Below, piece after piece: positions 1-10,993 of a stretch of DNA of 64,000 bases. Origin of the DNA: Phytoseiulus persimilis (Eukaryota > Arthropoda > Arachnida > Mesostigmata > Phytoseiidae); assembly GCA_037576195.1 (NCBI GenBank), contig CM075102.1, positions 12,892,745 through 12,956,744 of the forward strand. The letters run 5' to 3'. Positions within the stretch are counted from its first letter, which is position 1; each line of letters starts with the position of its first letter. The translations under genes and the position numbers were made by a program. The notes beneath the pieces are model-generated. The model worked only from the letters and a program-made list of their open reading frames with translations. It was not told the origin of the DNA and ran no database searches.

Positions 1-1054
1 GGAAGCTTCCTGAATCTCGATGAACGAAAAGATACACTGAGCTCGCTTCGCGAGTGACGCTCTATGTCAACCAATTTCCAACCGCGGTCCTCCCCGGCAA
101 ATCCCTGTTCCCCTCGTGGATCATTGAAATGACCCAGCGCGGTGGCGCGGTCACTGCGTTGCAGTTCACGGACACAAACTTGTATTCTCAGAATTGCATC
201 CTTGCTCCGGGACGCAGCAACCATACTCCCCCAAGAATTCCCGATACGAGACTCTTAAGTGGAATACCCCGTGGCACACTCGCAACTTGCGTAGACGGGC
301 CGAGATCTCCATCATTTGGTTCCTAATTGGCTGGAAGAACGCGGGTTGACTGAGGGGCAAATTGAGCATCATATTGAGCATTCGAGATGGATCTTTATAC
401 TTCTGGTAAGGCACGAATACGTTTGAGTTCCATCGGGCGCTCGCAGCACGGGGAAAGTCTAGAACTAGAGCTGAAATATTCGATCCCGGAGACTTAGGTT
501 TCATATTCTGGTGTCAACGAAAAGCCCCCGAACTCAGAAATCCGATTGATTCCCCCCCCCCCCCCCCAGCTCCGAGTGGAGAGACCCACCAATCCCGGGC
601 GACAATCTCCAAAACCATCAGTTCCACGGGACTCGATCTCCCCCGAAGCTTTTGTTGCTCTCTGGCCTGGAGAGATTTTGGAGTGTTTGAAAATGACGGT
701 CGGATCCCAGAATAGGAAGAGTTAACGAGGTCTAACATATCGGAAAACTCGAGGAGGCTTTCGAGAGTCTTCACCACTCACTCAATGCGACGAGACGATT
801 CTCCTTCCCAGCCAGGGTCCAACCCGGAACATCAGTCAATCGGGGTATGTTCATGGGGACAAACAACAGCTGACACTCGGAGGAAACCCTAGCAGAGAGC
901 GCGCCTCGATTCAAACTGCTCAGCCGCACGTGTGGGCGTTCATTCAGTCTCGAGTATTGTTGTTGTTGCGCGAATGAGCAGAAAGCAGCTGCTCGGCCGC
1001 TTCTCTGACTGCGCGATCAAGCCCACAAGAGTAAAATAGCAACTTTGCTCCAGC
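1..1054. other. No supported gene; left edge
   Basis: I see no gene I can support here. A minus-strand open stretch of 112 codons (166-504) has a plausible protein-like core, but it has no family resemblance I recognise and no clear partner exons. A run of 16 cytosines lies at 552-567. The 5' end of the downstream MRPL17 gene and its promoter probably lie in the last few hundred bases, but I see no clear TATA element. Confidence 0.4.
552..567 (+). repeat. C16 homopolymer
   Basis: Uninterrupted run of 16 C residues, seen directly. Its length is prone to assembly error. Confidence 0.95.
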
Positions 1055-2107
1055 ATGGCGGTGCCACCGCTGAGAATCGCACATCGGATTCGTCCTAAAT
1101 CTATGAAGCTGAGTTGCCTCGGCGAAGCTCCAGGCCGTATAGAGAAACTACGTGTGATGCTGGGAGCCCTGTTCAGACACGAGCGAATCGAACTCAACAG
1201 TCGTGAGTAGTTCCTCCGAGATGGTTATTCTCTGCTCCTCCTCCTCCTGTCCTGACCACCCTTCGTCACCGTCCCAGAATCATAAGTGCTTCGCACGTAG
1301 GCGCTAGTTCATTGTAGGATGACAGCTACTTGTTCACTTGCGGGAGCCTTGCTTCCCTTAGGGGCTTTCATGAAACCTCCAACCACCAACGACTCCGGAC
1401 GCTAGTGAATCAGACTTTTCGCCGGAGATCTCTTTCAATACGAGCAGGAGAACCTGCTTGGCTCAATGGGTTTGCTCTCTGCCATGCTCATTCCGATGAC
1501 ACCCCAATTTTAGTCGACTCGGCTTAGTTCGTTCCTTCCCCTGGATATCGTCCTCGATGGGAGAACCCGGCATCTGTTCAAAATGCTCATTTCAAATTTG
1601 GCAGATCGTGGCGCAGAAACTCGCGACTACGCAGAACGTCTGATCCAGAATGCGATACTGTTCGGTCCCAAACACGTGCGAACAATGGAGCTCACCAGTT
1701 TTTGGATAAAAGAGAAAGAGCTCGTTCACAAACTATTCAAAGTCATCGCTCCCCGACTACAGGATGAAACTCACGGTTTCACTAAGGTAGTATGAATAAG
1801 GAAAACTGCTATATCTTGTGTTATTCATGTTGACAACATGTGCGGGGCCTCGGCTCTGGAAAAATCTTAAGGGATGTCTGGGAACGACGTTAACTCCAGC
1901 CTCTTTTCGCAGATTTGGGTCCTCGCTGATCCTGAGAAGGTCAACTACGATCACGGAGGCCCCCCAAGCGTTCATTATAGGAACGATTGGGTAGCCCTTG
2001 AATTGAAAAATAACCCGCTACCACCCATACGACAGATTATGGCCCCGAATAAGCACTTATATCTCCCGAATCTACTGTTAGATGCGGCGTCCAAGGCCGT
2101 CAAGTAG
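1055..2107 (+). CDS. MRPL17: Mitochondrial ribosomal protein L17 (bL17m), three exons
   Basis: Large-subunit protein of the mitochondrial ribosome, acting in the matrix. Exons are 1055-1202, 1605-1786 and 1913-2107, giving 174 aa; all junctions are GT-AG and the phases agree (exon 1 ends one base into a codon, exon 2 ends on a codon boundary). The N-terminal exon carries the family hallmark RHERIEL after a short basic leader beginning MAVPPLRIAHRIRP. The second exon has RDYAERLI, FGPKHVRTME and KELVHKLFKVIAPR, matching the conserved L17 core (YAEKLI, ERTM, LIPKLFxVLAPR). The third exon is a less conserved tail. The start was chosen as the first ATG of the open exon and gives a length like animal MRPL17. 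A poly(A) signal follows at 2129. No frame disruption is needed. Confidence 0.9.
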
Positions 2108-2128
2108 AGTTTGGCTGAGTCGACTTTG

Positions 2129-2134
2129 AATAAA
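2129..2134 (+). terminator. Poly(A) signal of MRPL17
   Basis: AATAAA 22 bases after the MRPL17 stop codon, so the 3' UTR is very short. Confidence 0.65.
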
Positions 2135-5100
2135 TCCGACTTTGGCGCGAATAATCGGCGAATTCGATTCTGCACCGCATTCGAAGCTTGCCAGGTGATC
2201 TCGACGGGATTAGAATATTTTTCCTCAGCCCCACACTTGAGCTCGAAATTCACTGTTTGCTTGAACGAATTTCCGAACAGGAACTCACACATACCCGAGA
2301 GCTGGACGCAAGCTGCACTAGTATTAGAGGCGAACGGAACTACATCCTGATTGTCTTTTGCCGCCGAAACAAAGTTACGTTGATGATCTCGCTTCCGTCC
2401 CTGGTTTCTGAAGGGAACGAGGCATTTCGCTCATACTTTAGGAATCTGATGAGGAACAGGAGAGCTCCAGAGTGATGATGGTATCTCTATGGGCCACAAT
2501 CAGTTCAGATCCGGAAACTGCTCCGTTGGGCTCATTATCGCGCACAGCGACGTCAAGTCCACTCACGTTGACAGACAGATTCATATTATTCGAAATCGAA
2601 AATATTTGTGATGTCGGAGAACGACCTTGTTTCCTGTGTGACATCAATCCAGCGCGCATGATTCGAAGACTCATCCGCCCAGATCGGCTCGATTCTGATC
2701 ATGTTGCCGTCGGACTCAGTAGTGCCCATCGAGGAGGAATTGTTCCTCCAAGGCTGTGAAGGCAATGAGTTTTGAGTCGTAGTTTCGCCGATTAGTTTCT
2801 CGGATCCACGAAACTTGGTCTGCATTCGTTGGTCTGGAGTTCGAACCACTCTCAACAAAATCAGAAATCTCAAAAACAGCGGCGGAGGAGATCGGATTCG
2901 CGCGTCTGGACCCGATCCCCAGACCCTATTCGAGACACTGATGCGCACCTGGACTACAGCCCGAAACGCGTGAATCCATTACTAATGATACAGAACCGCT
3001 GAGATGAATCACTCGATCGTAAAACGAGGTCAATTCGAGCCTTGCTTCAACGCTAATCACTGATGACCACTTCCGAAAGATATTCGGTTACTAATGGAAC
3101 TGTAGTAACGGGAACATGATGGGTGAATCTTAAACTGTATATTGAGCTCCCGCATTGAGGAGACCGTAAATATCACAACATTCTGCGGCACGCTGAGGCT
3201 AACTACATGTGCGCACTCGGAGCGGTAGTCTGGTGAAAATCGTCGATGTGATAGCGAAAATCGACGTCCGGCTCCACGATAGACCCTCCTTGCACCTGAC
3301 CGAGGGCATCTTGTCAGCAAACTCGCGGAAGACGCGGACTCCAGATGAGATGGCTCCTCTCACGATATATGACGATGGAACATAGGGAACAAGCTTCCTA
3401 AGAGTTGATCTACTTCAGTCGCATGCGTTTGAAAGGACGAGAAGAAGGAAGGCGGTGCGATTGAGCCGGAAACTACTCTTCTCTTGGCGTATCGTATTCC
3501 TTCGATTTGCGTTCCCCTGCGATGCGAGATTCTCACTTTAGGCGAAAATGAGGCGAACGAGACATAGGAAACGGCGTTGGGTGTCTTCCCTGATGGAGAT
3601 GATCCCGGAGCGTGCCGGACCCGTCTCGCCAAAGGATGCGACGGAATATGAGAAGCGTCGACGCATAATTTGGAAAATCTTCGGAGCCCAGTAGACAGCC
3701 GACAGGACTCACGTTTCAATAGTGGTCGAACATTCCGCGGAACTTCTCCTCTGGACAACTATCTACTCGCCATTATCTGGATCATAGTGCTCAACGGGGA
3801 CGGCAAAAGAGATAAGGCAAGCCGCTCCAACTGCGAAACGACCAGTTTCTTGAGCCAGCCGGTCCCGAACACTGTGCTGATCACTATATAGAAGCACAAA
3901 AACCAGGCGACGAAGCGAGACATGACAGGTTCGCGCATCTTTGCGATTCGCCTCCGACCGAATTGTGAGCCTTAGCGAGCATATATGGCCCTTACCGTGT
4001 CGCCTAATGGACAGCTGTTCGAAACCGAGCTCGCGTCATTCCACTTGTTGATCGATGATCATTCCAGCTCTCTCTGCCGACCGTAATGTCAATGTTCATC
4101 GCCTCGATTTTACCGATACTTCTTAACGATTGATCTCGAGTCAGTCGGGATTCTTGAACCGATTCTGAAATTTATTCCGATCACCCCCTGATTTGAGGGG
4201 AGGTTGCAGCTCCCCGATCCACCCAAATCCGCCGGCTGATACTGTTCCGAACGGAGTGAGACCGCAGCAGGCCGCGTCGAATATTTTCGGTGGCTTTACC
4301 GATGCAGCGCGATCCAGTCAAGGAGCTGTTTGTGACTCCGACGGCGAAATCGGAGTTCGAACTCGAGGGGCCCATCCACGACTCTAGAAGCGGACAATCC
4401 TCTTCCAGCACAATCCAGCAATCAGCGGCAGAATTCTCAGAATTGAAACCTGTCGAAAATTAATGCTGGGCTCGTCAACGATGGGAGGCGGCCCTACTAC
4501 GGACATCTGCTCCTGTCGTCGTGGTTTCAGACCTGAACGAGAGGTCTGATGGAGGTCTGCTGCTGGGTAAATGTCTGGAAGCCGCGATAGCGATGGAGGC
4601 TTCCTCGGAAGGTTGTTGCCGTATGCTACCTGGCGAGCAGAAAAGAGTATTCATTTGAGATCGGTACATGGCTCCGTGGAACGTCGTCCCATCTGTGGTA
4701 TCGTCTCCTCCGTTCCAAATGTTTCGACGGTCATATCGATATCATCTCGAATTCGCTCTGATTGACTCATCAGGCTCCGGGCCATGCGCGCGGAGAGCGA
4801 GCATATGCCGTCGATGTCACATTGCCCTTCATTGAGCTGTCTTACGTGTTCCGAGCAATTACAACCCTATCACATCGATGAAAGTTGACAGATAATCTTC
4901 TCAGTAGTGGAGGCCGTATAAATCCAAATCTTCATGTTTTCCTATGGATATCCGAAATCAACTTCCGGGGAACAGCAGTTGAAAATCAAGCTATTGACCC
5001 AACGAATGAAGTCCCGGCTGTATCGGACGAGCCTCAGTTCGGCTAAGGCAGGCGAGGAGGAAGCGCTGGCAGATCTCCAAAAATCGGCGTCGGCAGCGTT

Positions 5101-5582
5101 CGTCAGGAATGCATTCTCAAAGCCCGGGCGACGAAGGCAAGGAATTGCACGATCGGCCATTAAAGAATCGGTTCAGCGAAGATCTCTTCGCTCCCATAGA
5201 ACCCACTGTCAGCAAGATCTGAAACCGGACTGTTTTTATTCAATCCTTCCGACAGCTCCGCATTTTTTTACGAGACTGACTCCTCTTCATTGACGGCAAC
5301 GGAATCGAGTACGCCACAAGGTCGACCCGAGTCTGCTTCGAGGCGGGCCATGGCATCTCGAAGGGACTGTCAAAAAGAAGGTCTGATGGGATCCCGAAGG
5401 AATTCCCAAGTCGGGGGAGTGATGAACGGGGAATGTGAGACTTCACGAAGCACTGTCAGACACGAGAACGTCGTCCAGAGCCTGCATCACTCGTCATCTG
5501 GAATTGGACAGGAAGGCGTTGTGCGCAGAGTTCTCATCACGATTCGATTGCATGAAACACCGTAAAGACCACCCTGACGTCA
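2135..5582. other. Unresolved interval with possible minus-strand exons
   Basis: Several short minus-strand stretches look coding but I cannot assemble them into a known gene. At about 4770-4160 an ATG at 4770 opens MSQSERIRDDID, and a later stretch reads ADCWIVLEEDCPLLESWM with a plausible donor after it, then an AATAAA on the minus strand near 4170. At about 3930-3760 there is a hydrophobic segment (SRFVAWFLCFYIVIS). At about 2590-2130 there are beta-sandwich-like stretches with potential N-glycosylation sites (NLSVNVSG, IINVTLF). Plus-strand stretches around 4300-4460 and 5110-5220 also read plausibly. These may be one or two fast-evolving genes. I assign no function. Confidence 0.3.
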
Positions 5583-6761
5583 CTAGAAGGTAGCGAATTC
5601 GTTTCTGTACCGGTCGGTGGCCGCATCGGGAAAATCTTGAGCGCGGTACGACTTGACTCTCATTTGGACATTCGGCATGAAAGGAGGCGGATAGTTTTTG
5701 TGATAAACGTCAACAAATCTTATGCTAGCGAACCATTCGTGTTTTTTTACGTTTTCAACGCCATTGGTCGAAACGCCGAGGCGATTGGCTGTGTCCTTCT
5801 CCAACAAACCGGTGATGACACTTTTCGCTTGGCGAGTCAACGGTATTGTTTCATGGAAAGACACATCTTCTCCCTTGATTCGGTCGACGAGTTTGTCATC
5901 GTCCTCGGCGCATGCGTAGGGCGAGCGTCCGTGGAGCATTTCATAAATCAGAATCCCGAGTGCCCACCAATCGACGCTTTTCGAGTAGGGCTTCTTCATG
6001 ACCTGCTCTGGCGACAGATATTCCAAGGTCCCGCAAAACGATGTCGTGAAACCGACAACTCGTTTCGCAAAACCGAAATCGGTAACTTTCAGGTAGCCTG
6101 TTTGATCTACAAGAATGTTCTCCGGTTTCAAATCCCTGAACAAAATGTGAGCGGCATGCAAGTACTCGAGAACCAGGACGACTTGGGCAGCGTAAATTTT
6201 CGCGTGATCCTCGCTGAGGTTGCTCCTCTGCGTCAGGAGTCTGAGAAAATCTCCACAGGGCGCAAGCTCCAGAACCAGGTACAGAGCTGCGTTGTCTTTG
6301 AATGCGTAGTGCAATTTCACTATGAAAACGTGGTCGACGGCTGCTAAAATCTTCTTCTCCATGAGGACTTGCTCGACCTTCCTCCGATGTACAACGTCCT
6401 GTTTCGAGAGAACTTTGAGCGCGAAAACTTCGCGGCTTTCGAGATGTTGCACTTTGAACACCAAGCCAAACGCGCCCTTGCTGAGGTAACCGAGTACCTC
6501 GAAATCCGAGAGTTTCGCTGTCGGGCATGTGCCTCGTTCGAAGTTAGTCTCTACTTCTCGAACTTTCTCTTCTAGTGCGGCCCTGTACGCCTCTTCGGCG
6601 CTCGAGACAGCGAAACCTGTTGGCGTTACGACTAATCCACTTTTTGTCGAGTGGACTGACTGTTGTGAAATGTTATCGCTGCAATTGGGGTTCACCCGCG
6701 ACACCGGAATCGTTGTTTCCGATTTTTTTCTTCGTATTCTGCGGGACGAACAGCCCCCCAT
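5583..6761 (-). CDS. Intronless PKA-like AGC protein kinase
   Basis: Serine/threonine kinase of 392 aa in one uninterrupted exon. The N-terminus MGGCSS fits N-myristoylation at Gly2 with a nearby palmitoylatable cysteine, so membrane attachment is likely (inference). The kinase domain runs from about residue 85 to 340: the glycine loop reads LSKGAFGLV (first Gly of GxGxxG replaced by Ser), the ATP lysine is in FALKVL, the catalytic loop is FRDLKPEN, then TDFGFAK and LSPEQV (APE changed to SPE). The activation-segment threonine of PKA is Ser here (TSFCGT), and the P+1 loop has GTLEY instead of GTPEY. The tail PPPFMPNV and terminal EFATF resemble the AGC C-tail and the PKA/PRKX FxxF end. It is closest to PKA-C or PRKX by inspection, but divergent. 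Neighbouring genes have many introns, so it may derive from a retrocopy that stayed open. Confidence 0.88.
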   Translation of the reverse strand: MGGCSSRRIRRKKSETTIPVSRVNPNCSDNISQQSVHSTKSGLVVTPTGFAVSSAEEAYRAALEEKVREVETNFERGTCPTAKLSDFEVLGYLSKGAFGLVFKVQHLESREVFALKVLSKQDVVHRRKVEQVLMEKKILAAVDHVFIVKLHYAFKDNAALYLVLELAPCGDFLRLLTQRSNLSEDHAKIYAAQVVLVLEYLHAAHILFRDLKPENILVDQTGYLKVTDFGFAKRVVGFTTSFCGTLEYLSPEQVMKKPYSKSVDWWALGILIYEMLHGRSPYACAEDDDKLVDRIKGEDVSFHETIPLTRQAKSVITGLLEKDTANRLGVSTNGVENVKKHEWFASIRFVDVYHKNYPPPFMPNVQMRVKSYRAQDFPDAATDRYRNEFATF

Positions 6762-7195
6762 CGTGGTTTGGATGTTTCGCTCCCAATCGCCACAGAGCCT
6801 GCAGCCTCAACTTCATTGTTTCTCGGTGATCCGATGCCGTGTCGAGCCGCGAGGGCATCGTCCATCGTTGTCCAGCTCCCTCTCCAATAGGTTGATGCAC
6901 TGCTTTTTTTATGACGTTATGGTTGGGTGGATTCGGTTCTGGAAATTTCAGCTCAACGAGGACGGTGACGCATCATGACACAGAATCCAGAGATAACCTT
7001 TTATTTTCAACAGAGCCTTGTACAGCGGCCAACGCGAACGGTCCTGTCCAAATATTGAAATTGTGAGGGAAGTCACTCCATCGAACAGCTCGCAGCCTCC
7101 CCTCCTATCTACAGCAAGACCGGTATCTCCTACGATTGTACACTCACATCCTTCTGAGGGTTCAGCGAATTTCCTCGGTTGCTAAGCACAGTGTT
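6762..7195. other. Spacer between DAZAP2 3' end and kinase 5' end
   Basis: Both flanking genes are on the minus strand. It holds the 3' UTR and poly(A) signal of the DAZAP2 gene and presumably the kinase promoter. No other gene seen. Confidence 0.6.
7000..7005 (-). terminator. Poly(A) signal of the DAZAP2 gene
   Basis: AATAAA on the minus strand (TTTATT on plus) about 190 bases past the DAZAP2 stop codon. Confidence 0.55.
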
Positions 7196-8385
7196 CTACC
7201 AAAACTTCACCCCTCCGCTCCCGCTCCCCGAGAAGAATCCTCCTTTCTTCTGCTGCGCGATCACCGTCGTGGGCTGCCCGCTCATCATGGCCAGCTGTGC
7301 CGCGTTTGGCATGCACCCAGGCGGCGGGGGCTGGAATCGCAAAGGACTATCCGCTGAGCGCGCGGCTGAATTCAAATACCGAAATTTTCAAACGTCTTTC
7401 AAAATCACGTCATCGAATGACTCCATCGTTGACTCACGGGAATCGTCGGCACTGAGTGCTGATTGAATCGTGCTCCCGGATCGAATTGCGCCGTCACCAC
7501 ATAATGGTTCTGAGGAACTGCGACCTGGAAGAAGTTTCTCGCATGAATAAGTGCTGCTCGATGCGTGGGGCGATCTGGACATGGCGGCGCTTTCCTGGAA
7601 GACGGATTGGACGACCCCGCAAAATCTCAGCTGCTACTCGAGGAACACTCATGCCACGAGAGTACGGGAACCATTCCCTCAGAAATATCGGGAGCGGGAT
7701 CGAACAGGTCCGCTCGGGACAGCGATAGGACCGCGGTACCACACGAAAATGTTCACGTTTCGTTCTGGAGTTTCCGCGCGGTTACAACACGATCAAAAGT
7801 CGGAGAGGGATGGTTCCATCTCGACGTTGTTAGGCGTCTCCGCGAGAACCTACGCAATATTCAAGACAGCTGACCTGAGGAGGAATGACGTGCTGAGGCG
7901 GCATCGCCTGCTGCGGAGGATACCCGATGAACGGCTGCGGAGGGTAATGGGGCTGTTGTCCGGGCGGGAAATATCCCTGGAATGTCAGGCTCTCCGCATA
8001 GTTGGCCCATCTAATCGAAAGTTATGTGGACAACTCCGACTTGGCCGATCGAGCGAGTTATCTGGGGGATCGCGTTCGAGCTACTCACGTATTGTTGTGC
8101 TGGATGACCCATTTGAGAGTACATAGGGGGCGGCTGGGGAGCCATGGCACTTTGTGGATAAGGTGAACTCTGGAACGCGCTAATCGGTGAATTCCCATCT
8201 AAGGAAATACGGGTGTTGCGGGGTATGAACACGACTCGTAGGCGACGGATAAATACAAGCAATTGTCTCAGAGCACTGGCTCGACAACTCACATACGGCA
8301 CTGCCTGTCCAGGAGGTGCATACGGAGGCGGGGCATCATACATGGGAGCCGAAGGAGCCGTTCCTTCCTTTCCTTGTGGGTACAT
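7196..8385 (-). CDS. DAZAP2: DAZ-associated protein 2 (DAZAP2) orthologue, five exons
   Basis: Small proline-rich adaptor; the family is reported in signalling and stress-granule or transcription complexes. Exons in transcript order: 8385-8293, 8169-8089, 7976-7875, 7524-7438, 7330-7196. Every intron is GT-AG and every junction falls on a codon boundary, giving 164 aa, close to the 168 aa of the human protein. The N-terminus MYPQGKEGTAPSAP is followed by PPPY and PPxY-type motifs (DAPPPYAPPG), then a Pro/Gln-rich middle. FDPGARF matches the family's YDAGARF, and the last exon PPPPGCMPNAAQLAMMSGQ matches the diagnostic PPPPGCPPNAAQLAVMQG; the end is GFFSGSGSGGVKFW. The start is the first ATG of exon 1, and no frame disruption is needed. 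Introns are 79-350 bases. Confidence 0.93.
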
Positions 8386-9461
8386 TTTCGAAGTATCACT
8401 CTGCGGGTGGAGAACAAAAATGCAGGACGAATGCAATGAACCAACTTCAAAAAGAATGTGGAGCATGTTGGAAAACGGATGCCTATACTTGATACGACCG
8501 CGAGGAACTTTGAAGGCGCACCGCCAGGGTCGAAGCTATTCGATCGGCTCCGCTGCGCTTCATTCGTCTCCACCAACCTGAGGGCCTGCCAGAGTGGAAT
8601 TCCCGAGCTCCAAGACGCGATCCGCTCGCTCCGATCAAACTCTCAATCCCAGGGCGACCGTCGCAGCTCGGTTGAGTTATGGGATTCCAGCCAGTGCGAT
8701 TCCAGGTTTCCTCCACGGTAAAGCTATCGACAGGAATCGGCGGACACGCAATGACAGAACGCGAACTCGCAGTCAGCTGATATGACTCGAAAGCATTCGC
8801 AGCGCCTTCTTGTGAGAGAGGCGCAGAACTCTCCTGCAGGGAAGAGCGTCCCAGCTGGCAGGCGGGCGGGCAATACGAAAAGTTCCTCAAACCGAACGGA
8901 CAAACTCGGGAGAGAGGAGCGGCGACGACAACGTCACTCATGAACTGATGGAGATGATTCATGCTTCCCAGCTCGATGACATCATCTACGCTCGTTAGGA
9001 GAATGAAACAAAGCAGGTTCCGCATTCCGAGTCCCCGTCCGTGGTCCTGTCCAAGGCGTCCCGTTGAAGATGTCGAATACGAGAGAAGCCGAGTTTCGAC
9101 ATTTTTGATCCGGGCCTGACGACGAGGACCGAGAAAATCGGAATCGCAAATATCTAGAATGGAGTACAGAATCGTCGGTGGCTGCGTTGTAAAGGGTCGC
9201 TCGCACCGAGAGCCTCCCTGAACTACTAGAAGGTCTTGCGGCGCCGTAATCCTGGGATCATCTGTTTGCGTCATCTGTAGATTAGATAGTTTCCTCGAGA
9301 TATGGTTCGAACTGGTTCCTCGAAAGAAAACTCACGCCCCGACTCGAGTAGCTTCATCTTGATTCAATATAACAGCGATAAACAACTTTCACATTTACAC
9401 GAAATAATGTCACAGAGTCACAACGGTAGGTACATTTACAGCTCTCTTCGTCTCACGAGAC
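8386..9461. other. No supported gene
   Basis: Spacer upstream of DAZAP2 and downstream of the Pro/His-rich gene, both on the minus strand. A minus-strand open frame of 263 codons at 8483-9274 is long for chance, but it has irregular composition, no recognisable domain and no matching splice structure, so I do not call it. Confidence 0.45.
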
Positions 9462-10993
9462 TCAACCGAACAAGCCGAACTTCTTCTTGTTCTCTTTTTT
9501 GCCCTTCTTTCCACCCTTCGAGCCTTTTTTGAAAAGCTTGCCGAATTTCCATTTGCCTCTCGGTTCACTGTCTTCCTCCTCGTGGCTCTCCCAAGAGTCA
9601 TGATGATGATGGTAGTGGTCATCGATATGATCATGAACATCGATGTGGTGATGATGATCGTGGGGCATGAGAGGATATCTGTGAGATTGTCCGTTAATTC
9701 AGAATGGAGTCCTTTTCCAGGTATCTTCCACAGATATTCAGATCACCCCGAGCTGTTTCAAAATCCTTCCTTGAGCACGATTTCGATTATTGGGAGACTC
9801 ACTTGAAAACGTTGTGGAAATGATGATGGGGCCTAGGCACGGGGATCATCGGCATCGGAACGGGCATGGGCATGGGCATCATCTGAGGTCTTGGCGTAGT
9901 TGAGGTGGTCTTCGGGATGTCTTCGACTTTTGGCTTGTGCTGCAGGAAAAATAATGAAAAGTTTTGAGCGACTTCTGAGGAGCATCGAAGGGTGTCGATG
10001 GTCTGGAGATGAATATCGACTCCCCGCTGACCTCCATTATTTGACAGCCAGTTAAAGTGTGAACTTTTTCGAGAACTATGGGCCGCTGCGGCGGAGGCAT
10101 CATTGGACGCATGATCGGCTGAGGATGGGGCGGCATGGGCCGATGGATGACGATCGGGGGCGGAGGGGGAGGTCTATAGAGAATCGGCGGTCTCCGCACG
10201 ATGATGGGCGGTGGGGGTGGAGGAGGATGATGATGGACGAAGGTGTGCACAACAGGTTCAACCACCTGCAACGAGAATCCCATGCCCCAACACGGTAAAA
10301 ACAGCGCGTTCGGTCGATCGAGCCTTAATCAGAAAAGTTGCTCCAATCGTTGACGGATAGAGTTCAAACTCTATTATCAGAACTGACTCTTTGAAGAAGT
10401 ATAGGTGGTGGTGGCGGCGGCGGAGGTACGGCTACGGGTCGCTGGTAAACAACTGGTCGTGGAACCTGGACCAGAGCAGGGGGCGCCGGTCCGTTGTAAT
10501 GGATCACGGGACGGGGAGGCACAACGATCGGTGTTCCTGGGGGCGGCGCAACGGCAATCGGGACCGGTCTAGGAGGATGCGCCGGGATCGGAGGAAACGC
10601 TGGAGCCGGTGCGAACGGCTGGTAAACGGGTGCTGGAGCTACTGGCGTGACATGATGACGGAGTGGAGCTGGTGCAGGGGGGTAATAGAGGGGCCTTGGT
10701 GCTATGGGACGATAGACCGGCGCAGGGGGCGGTAAGATCGGTCTTGGTGGACCGTAGGCGGGAGGGGGTGGTGGAGGAGGTGGGGGGAACGGGAGGTAAG
10801 CCGCTGCGTGGGCGCTGGCAGAAGACTGCGCATCGTCTGTTTGGGGCGCACTTGCATCGACTTCGGTCGATGTGCTGTTTGAGTCCTGCTCTGCTGAGTT
10901 GTAATCCACTTGGTTTGATTCGGATGCTCCGGAAGTATGCAGAACACCGCCGACGACGGCGAGTACCACAAACAAGACTCGAAACTGATTCCG
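9462..10993 (-). CDS. Secreted proline/histidine-rich protein, unknown family (5' end open)
   Basis: Not recognised as a known family. Exons in transcript order: 10993-10388, 10265-10032, 9939-9803, 9678-9462; all junctions are GT-AG with matching phases and the sum is 398 codons. Exon one starts at a TTTTGCAG acceptor and at once encodes a hydrophobic segment (FRVLFVVLAVVGGVLHTSG), probably the core of a signal peptide whose ATG lies in an upstream exon I could not fix. Next come an acidic Ser/Thr/Asp/Gln linker, then long polyproline tracts with PPAPVY- and PRPV-type units. Exon two adds VHHHPPPPPPP and exon three alternating Met-Pro. The last exon has His/Asp clusters (MPHDHHHHIDVHDHIDDHYH) and a Lys/Gly-rich end finishing GLFG. 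The histidine clusters suggest metal binding or pH-dependent assembly; a cuticular, silk-like or salivary role is speculation. Confidence 0.72.

Noticed and set aside
4190..4390. Jupiter-like microtubule protein motif (AASNIFGG) on the plus strand
   Set aside because: A single short motif without the flanking repeats of the family, and the opposite strand reads at least as well.
5637..6347. 236-codon open frame on the plus strand
   Set aside because: It is antisense to the catalytic domain of the kinase, whose motifs prove the minus strand is coding.
8483..9274. 263-codon open frame on the minus strand
   Set aside because: No domain, no splice partners and irregular composition; stop-poor sequence is common in this window.
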